Below are positions 7,951 through 13,018 of a stretch of DNA of 13,018 nucleotides, piece after piece. Within the stretch, counting starts at the first letter, position 1. The number at the start of each line of letters is the position of its first letter. This DNA is from Goniomonas avonlea (Eukaryota; Cryptophyceae; Goniomonadida; Goniomonadaceae), in NCBI GenBank assembly GCA_003573635.1, contig QUTJ01031578.1:1-13018 (forward strand). The letters run 5' to 3'. A program made the translations under genes and the position numbers. Below the pieces are notes generated by a model that saw only the letters and a program-made list of their open reading frames with translations, did no database searches and was not told the DNA's origin.

Positions 7951-8229
7951 GCGTTGCAGTAACTTGGCTGTGTTGCCTGGTAACGTTCCTTTTTGACGAC
8001 TGGCAACGGATCTGACACACAATTGTCATGTCTGATTCTCCATGTCAGCTAAGTTAGTAAATTCGATTTGAGCCAAAGAGCAGTGTTGCCGGGCACCACA
8101 GACCGATTTTTCTACTTTGGGCCTAAACCATCATTATAACATCATAGCTTATTACATTTGCGCATTGGAGTGGCAAAGCGGAAAAAGAGTGACGTAATTA
8201 ACCAGAGCGTTCAAATGATCCGCAGGTAT
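7951..8229. other. Convergent intergenic region
   Basis: The 279-bp interval lies between the stop codons of the plus-strand Cbp3 gene and the minus-strand CS-like gene. It probably contains both 3' ends. I see no gene or clear repeat. Confidence 0.5.
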
Positions 8230-9388
8230 CTATTTCCGCGCTTTTGCTTTCCCAGCCTTTGCCTTGGGCCCCTTCTTGGAACCAGCGGCTTTTGCGGTCT
8301 CAGGAGAAAAGGACACCCGTTTTTTCTGTGGTGGTTCAGTCCGGCATCTCAAGTGAGGTCAGCACTCACCGAAGCACTAGGCGTGGGGACGGGCGGAGGG
8401 TCTGCGTCAGCTTGCTTCTGCTGCTTCAGCTCCTTTACCACCGCTTTGATCTTAGTCCTCACGTCGTTCTGACAAAAGTCATGAATGATATCAGCAAGGA
8501 CTCACACCAACAAAGTGTTGATGATGGACTCAGAGTTTCGGACAGGAGCAACTCACCTTCTTGCGGATTTTGTCGGATTTGCGCTGCTCCCGTTGCTCGT
8601 TCGCCTCGGCAATTTGAGCCTCTTTGGCAGACTGGCGCTGGTGGTGAGCAACAGCAAACAAAAAAGGAAAAAGCATGTTGCCTAACGCCAATGGTTTTAT
8701 AGAACTGGATAAAGTAAAGCAACCGACCTCTTGCTTCAATTTGTCCTTGATCTTCGTCTCAACTGCCCCGGCAACCTCCTCAGCCAGCGCAAGGCTTGAA
8801 GAGCTTGACTGCAGACGCATGTAACTCTACACGTCCAACAACCAGGAAGGACAACGACCCACCTTGCCTTCCGACGCTGCCTGGCGCTCAAGCTTTCCGG
8901 GTCGGGACTTCTTCTTTGGAGGGGCAGCTGGCATGAGGGATTAGGCAGACCCGAGCAAGTGCAACAACACTCCTCACCTTCAGCGGCTTCTGCCTTTTTC
9001 CGTTTTCCGGCTAATGCGGCCTCTGCTCGTCTTTTGAGCTCGGCCTGAGCCTTGGCTGCGGCCTCGGAGGTCTGGACAACGTCGAACACCGCGGTCAACA
9101 TGCCCTTGTCGAGACTAGCTTCCGATGAGTCATCAGCAACAACAGTCACACTTTGTGGCCACTCCCTATCCACCAAATACTTCTTCGAGTACTTCAACGT
9201 GTCCAGGTGGAGGCGAGTTGGTGAGGGCTGAAAGTTGATGAACTGAGGAGGTATATTCCTCAACGGAACGCGTAGAACGACCTTGGTCCCCAGTCTGTTC
9301 AACTTCAACGACAGTGGTGGCTCTGCAATGCTCGTGAGCAGGAGAATCACCTTCACGTACACACACCTTCAGTCCTGGGAGTGGCCAT
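8230..9388 (-). CDS. Possible CS/p23-like domain protein with charged helical tail, seven exons
   Basis: Exons 9388-9367, 9322-8978, 8927-8863, 8808-8728, 8637-8557, 8468-8370 and 8325-8230 give 262 aa with all phases consistent; introns are 44, 50, 54, 90, 88 and 44 nt. Residues about 10-90 form a compact strand-rich unit (LSLKLNRLGTKVVLRVPL, LHLDTLKYSKKYLVDREWP, GMLTAVFDVV) that resembles the CS/p23 beta-sandwich of co-chaperones and PIH1-type dynein assembly factors in layout. This is a pattern judgement, not a firm family match. Residues 93-230 are Ala/Glu/Lys/Gln-rich, predicted helical or coiled coil, and the last 30 residues are almost only Lys, Ala, Gly and Pro, as in nuclear or microtubule-binding tails. 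Start ATG 9388 is followed by a 22-nt first exon (MATPRTE). Stop TAG is 8232-8230. The gene diverges from the secreted-protein gene. Confidence 0.8.
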
Positions 9389-9660
9389 GATCAATCCAAG
9401 CACGAGCCTCGACAGTGTTGGACGAGTTCGCGTATGAACACCAAGCACATTTTATCTTAGAAATTGTCACCGCACAGAGTAGATACCTATTTTTGTTTGA
9501 TACAAAGCTACCTAAATAGTACAGAGTCCGACCGAACCGTCACCGAGAAAATCTGATAGGAAATGGTGGCGAGGAATCGCACTGAGCTTCGACTCAGTGG
9601 GATGAGAGGGCCAGATTGACACCGCAAAGCCGCTTGGCAGTACAAGGCGTGGTGGGATTG
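9389..9660. promoter_or_regulatory. Divergent promoter region, 272 bp
   Basis: This interval separates the ATG of the minus-strand CS-like gene from the ATG of the plus-strand secreted-protein gene, so it should carry both promoters. The part from about 9440 to 9530 is A/T-rich. No defined motif was recognised. Confidence 0.45.
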
Positions 9661-12600
9661 ATGAGGTCGGCTCAGTTTCTTGTGCTTTTGTCGTTTTGTG
9701 GGTTCTCAGGTAGGCAGATACATGAGGTGACAATATCTCATTTGCTTGCAGCGGGCGAGTTCGACTATTCACGAACGACCCGACTACAGAGCCTTGATCT
9801 CACAGACACGATTATTCAGCAGGTGTTAACTGTGCAATGTGCGGACTGTAGGGTGAGTGCTGCCTACGACGCGTTGGAAGGCGTGGATGATCTTACTCCG
9901 CCGCCGTCGTCGGTCGCTCTGTTTTGGGGGGGAAAGGAGCATTGGAGAACTGAAGTGCTCACGGGCATGTTCGAAGCAACTCAAGTTCCTGGTGGGCATC
10001 ACTCGTGGGTCGCAGTCGTGTTCTCGGGAGCTGCCATCATAGGTCAGCATCCAACAACATTCAGCTGCAGTTGCTCAGAAGGTATCTCGAAACGAAAATT
10101 GCCCCGTTCTGAGAACCTCGCAGAGCTCACCATGGAATATACCTTTCAAGGATATTTGCGGGCGCCGGTACCAGTCATCGTTTTCCCAACCACCGTCTCC
10201 TTCAACTTCGACTTCCTGGCGGTGGACTACGACGTCACCACCGCGGCTGCCACCGGGGGTGCGCCATGCAACCCAAAGGAGTAGACTGAAACCGTGCCCC
10301 CCCCTTCTGCAGTTGCTCTTTTTCTTGATGGGCGCGAGTATGCCCGAACCCGAGGGTCCGCCTTCGCACATGGCAGATTCGAGGTTTTCCTTCTCTTGCC
10401 TGGAGCCCACGATATATGGGTCGCTGCGTTGGGTAATCCTCGTAACGACGGTAGTGATCAGATCCTTGGTGTGAGAAAACACATTGCCAACGTGTTGCGG
10501 TTTGGGGGTGAAAATGTCCCTCGTGCATCCGGTTCGTCGCCCCTCCCGTAATTGCGCCACTCACGTCAAGCGGCAGACAACGATGTTGAAGGGAGTGTGG
10601 GGCGCGTGGGAGTTCAGAGCAAAGAGCCAGATGCAATGGAAATTGATGAAGGCGTACCATTACACTCGCAACGTACGCTGGCCGCCCCACCACCACTGTC
10701 GACACACGGACTCGGTGAGTTCTTGTAAAGGGTGGCCCGCGCACTCGAGAACTGAATCGTGGCACCTGACAACCGCTTTCATGTACCGCTGAGAAGTCAC
10801 ACTGCTCTGGGCGCAGATCAACTGTATCGGCACCTCGCGTCGACCACGCACCTGGGTGGCCACCCTCTGCTGGAGGTGGGTGGTCAGAGTACCAGCGACA
10901 CGGCAGGCAACACTGAGGGATGCGGGCGACTTGGGGGGGTGGCAGCAGCAACAACAGCAGCACGCTCGGTACGCTGTGAGCTTGCGGTACCCTCTCGCTG
11001 GGGCTGACTCGGTGTGTCAGGCGCTCACGCTCGCAGTAACGGTGCCTTCTGTGTCGGCACGCTGGGATAATACCTTTGTGTCAATCTCCATAGACTCGCC
11101 GGGTCCCCTCTCCGGGGTGTTCTGGCTGGCATGCTTCTTGAATTCCAAGCGATTTGCCCAGTTTCCTCTGTGCATAAACCTCGACACAGTCACGGACAAT
11201 TGTCTGAGCTCCAACACCTTCCGTCGCCGCTGGGACTACTCCCTCCCAGTGCCCCTGTGGTCCCGGCTCTCGCCTCACCTGGCGCTCCCTCTCACAGTCT
11301 CGCTCACTCTCGCGTCAGGGCGGCAGTTGCAACCGCTGCCCGTGCTTCACGTTGTCGTCCCCGTTGCGGCTGCCGCGACGGCGCCCGATTGCGAGAGTGA
11401 CCGCGACGAGACGGCGTCGTGCGGCAGTGCTGACGGCGGCAGCGGCGACACTGCGGGACCCCAGTCTCACTCTGTCGTCGCCGGGCGCGGGAGCGTGTTT
11501 GGAGTTGTCACGCACCCTCCTGACGGAGTCGTTCTCGACTGCTGTTGCGTCAGCATTTCATTCCTGAGTGTAGGTGCCGTTGTCGGGGACGAGACGTGGA
11601 CTCTGTATCTCGACAGCGAGGCTGTGGGGTCGTGGCCAACACAGGAGAGAGTGGTGCACACGGCACAGGGCATGTCTCCCGGCGCCCACTCACTCGAGCT
11701 CGTGCCGACGGTTGCAGGACACAGGGTCGGCGGCAACGACGTCGTCAGCTTTGATGTCAGTGCCTCACGCGCTCGCGGTGGTGGTTGCGCTGGTGGGGAG
11801 GGAGGAAAAGGACAAGTTGGAGGAGGTGAGGGTGGAGGAGGTGAGGGTGGAGGAGGTGAACGTGGAGGAGGTGAGGGTGGGGGACGAGGAGGTCCTCGAG
11901 TGGTCGTGGCGGTGGCACACCTGGACCCTCACGTCGCCCCGTTGCTGTCCTTGCTGGCCCACCGCTCCCCCTTGACGGTGGTCGCTTCCGAGTGCCAGGA
12001 CAGGTCTGGCGCTTGGGTTGCAAGAGAGTGTGGGAGCAGGACCCGGTTGGTCTGCCCTCGTCACGCCAGTGTCCCTGAGTCCGAGGTCGACCAAGACGCC
12101 TCGTGGGCAAGCCTGCTACTGCGCGGTGGCATGCCAACCGTGGCTGTGGTCGCTGTGCAATCAGAGCAAGCAATGTTGGCCTGCCTCCGAGCCCTGCACC
12201 GGTTCGCCAGCGGCAGCGGGGTGGTGCTCGTGCTTCCTGAGACGGTGAGCCACAAGCCTGGCGTGCCCGACGGCCGCGGACTGGAGTGGTGGCTGCAGTT
12301 TGTGGATGTTGTTGCGCGCGGGGTGCGCCTGTCCCGGCCTGCTCCCTCTCCTGCGCCTCACCAAGCGTCCGCTGCGGCCGCCTGTGTGCCTGAGGCTGCA
12401 TCTTCGCCCCCCAGGAGTTTCGTGTGCAATTCGTCGCTCGCTCTGACGGAGGCCGACGTGCTCCTGTGGATTCGCTCCGCTGACTTGGTGGTAGAGAGCC
12501 GACGCCAAAACAAAGCGAGACGCCCAGACACAGAGTGTTCTCAGACGCCTGCTCAGGCGAGTCGCGCGGCCGGTCGCGTGCGTGGTCGTGGCGTGCACGG

Positions 12601-13018
12601 CAGCGAGAGTGGATCCTCGTGTGCTGGCAGCGGCCGCCCCACACGCAGTGTTGGCTTCAACCTGGACGTGGTGTGGCGCAGCCTCTCGCTCGACCCGACC
12701 GCCGGTATTGCTGCAGGCGCAACGCAACCGCTGGCAATATTGCGGCCGCTGCTCGGGCGAACCCTGACGTTCCCAGACACATGCAAACCGGACGGGACGT
12801 GTGATCACAGTGTGCACTTATGGGCAGTTGTTCCCGGTGCACTCGGGGTGCGTGTGTGGGCCAATCTCGCAGTGCTGGGGGAGGTCAGAGCTGGAGAGGC
12901 TGCGGCTGCAGGTGCGCGCAGCTCCCTCCTCTCTCANCCCGCACACTTGGTGCAGGTCCCTCCTCTCTCACCCCACACACTTGGTGCAGGTGCGCGCAGC
13001 TCCCTCCTCTCTCACCCC
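9661..13018 (+). CDS. Large secreted or membrane protein with repeated beta-rich modules, 3' incomplete
   Basis: I do not recognise the family. ATG 9661 starts a signal peptide (MRSAQFLVLLSFCGFSAGE after removing a 42-nt intron 9710-9751). Proposed further introns: 10043-10078 (36 nt, doubtful), 10259-10312 (54 nt), 10469 to 10570 or 10576, 10715-10816 and 10969-11020 (52 nt). From 11021 one frame is open to the window end (666 codons), so the gene continues beyond it. At least three modules share a pattern of strand, turn, PGxH, strand: VALFWGGKEHW...PGGHHSWVAVVF (about 9911-10030), VALFLDGREYA...PGAHDIWVAALG (10313-10437), and WTLYLDSEAVG...PGAHSLELVP (11597-11712). These resemble the Ig-like repeats found beside glycosyltransferase or methyltransferase domains in algal proteins (inference). 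A Gly/Glu linker (11790-11900) precedes an alpha/beta-looking segment (11901-12350) of unknown role. Exon boundaries between 10469 and 11020 are uncertain. Confidence 0.6.
11790..11900 (+). repeat. Gly/Glu tandem repeat linker
   Basis: A 15-bp unit (GGAGGAGGTGAGGGT and variants) is repeated at least four times and encodes (G-G-G-E-G)n in the open frame of the secreted-protein gene. It probably forms a flexible linker between the beta-rich part and the following segment. Confidence 0.85.
12908..13018. repeat. Tandem repeat at the window end
   Basis: Copies start at 12908 (44 bp), 12952 (34 bp) and 12986 (at least 33 bp, cut by the end). Each begins GCAGGT; the long copies add GTGCGCGCAGC before TCCCTCCTCTCTCA. 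The middle copy lacks about 10 bp. An ambiguous base (N) is at 12937. Each copy holds CAG|GTGCGC or CAG|GTCCCT, which look like splice sites. The open frame of the preceding gene runs through it, but it may really be intronic. Confidence 0.85.

Noticed and set aside
11757-12817. Long minus-strand ORFs (to 295 aa) opposite the secreted-protein gene
   Set aside because: They are shadows of the GC-rich open plus frame, low complexity and Arg/Pro-rich, without recognisable domains.

Overview
The window is nuclear DNA from a unicellular eukaryote, probably an alga or another free-living protist. Four genes can be reconstructed largely or fully only by removing GT-AG introns, most of them 41-57 nt. 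One product has a mitochondrial presequence and belongs to the UQCC1/Cbp3 family, another is a SET protein with a post-SET cysteine cluster, and another is a RING-HC protein. There is no operon or Shine-Dalgarno organisation. Species or phylum cannot be assigned from the sequence alone.

Layout, left to right. 1-1222: possible exons of an unrecognised plus-strand gene (weak). About 1180-1690: a long C/T-rich minisatellite-like tract. 2113-2766 (minus): small SET-domain methyltransferase in three exons. 2767-3632: non-coding, with CT/GT microsatellites. 3633-4557 (minus): a viperin-type radical SAM enzyme, apparently intronless, whose reading frame is broken by one base three codons after the FeS-cysteine motif. 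4558-4927: candidate viperin promoter with a 14-bp palindrome and related AAATTTGG motifs. 4928 to about 6827 (minus): coiled-coil plus RING-HC ubiquitin-ligase-like gene with five or more exons. 7010-7950 (plus): ubiquinol-cytochrome c reductase assembly chaperone (UQCC1/Cbp3) in five exons. 8230-9388 (minus): seven-exon gene for a possible CS/p23-like domain with a long Lys/Glu/Ala-rich tail. 9661 to beyond the window end (plus): large secreted or membrane protein with a signal peptide, repeated beta-sandwich-like modules and a Gly/Glu linker, ending in a tandem repeat that contains an N.

The SET, viperin and RING genes lie head to tail on the minus strand. The RING gene and the Cbp3 gene are divergent across a very short spacer. 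The CS-like gene and the secreted-protein gene are divergent across 272 bp. The most interesting locus is the viperin gene. It encodes the antiviral nucleotide-analogue enzyme family (ddhNTP synthesis), lacks introns among intron-dense neighbours, and lies 3' of a TRIM-like RING gene. A shared immune role for these neighbours is inference only; housekeeping genes (Cbp3) lie equally close.
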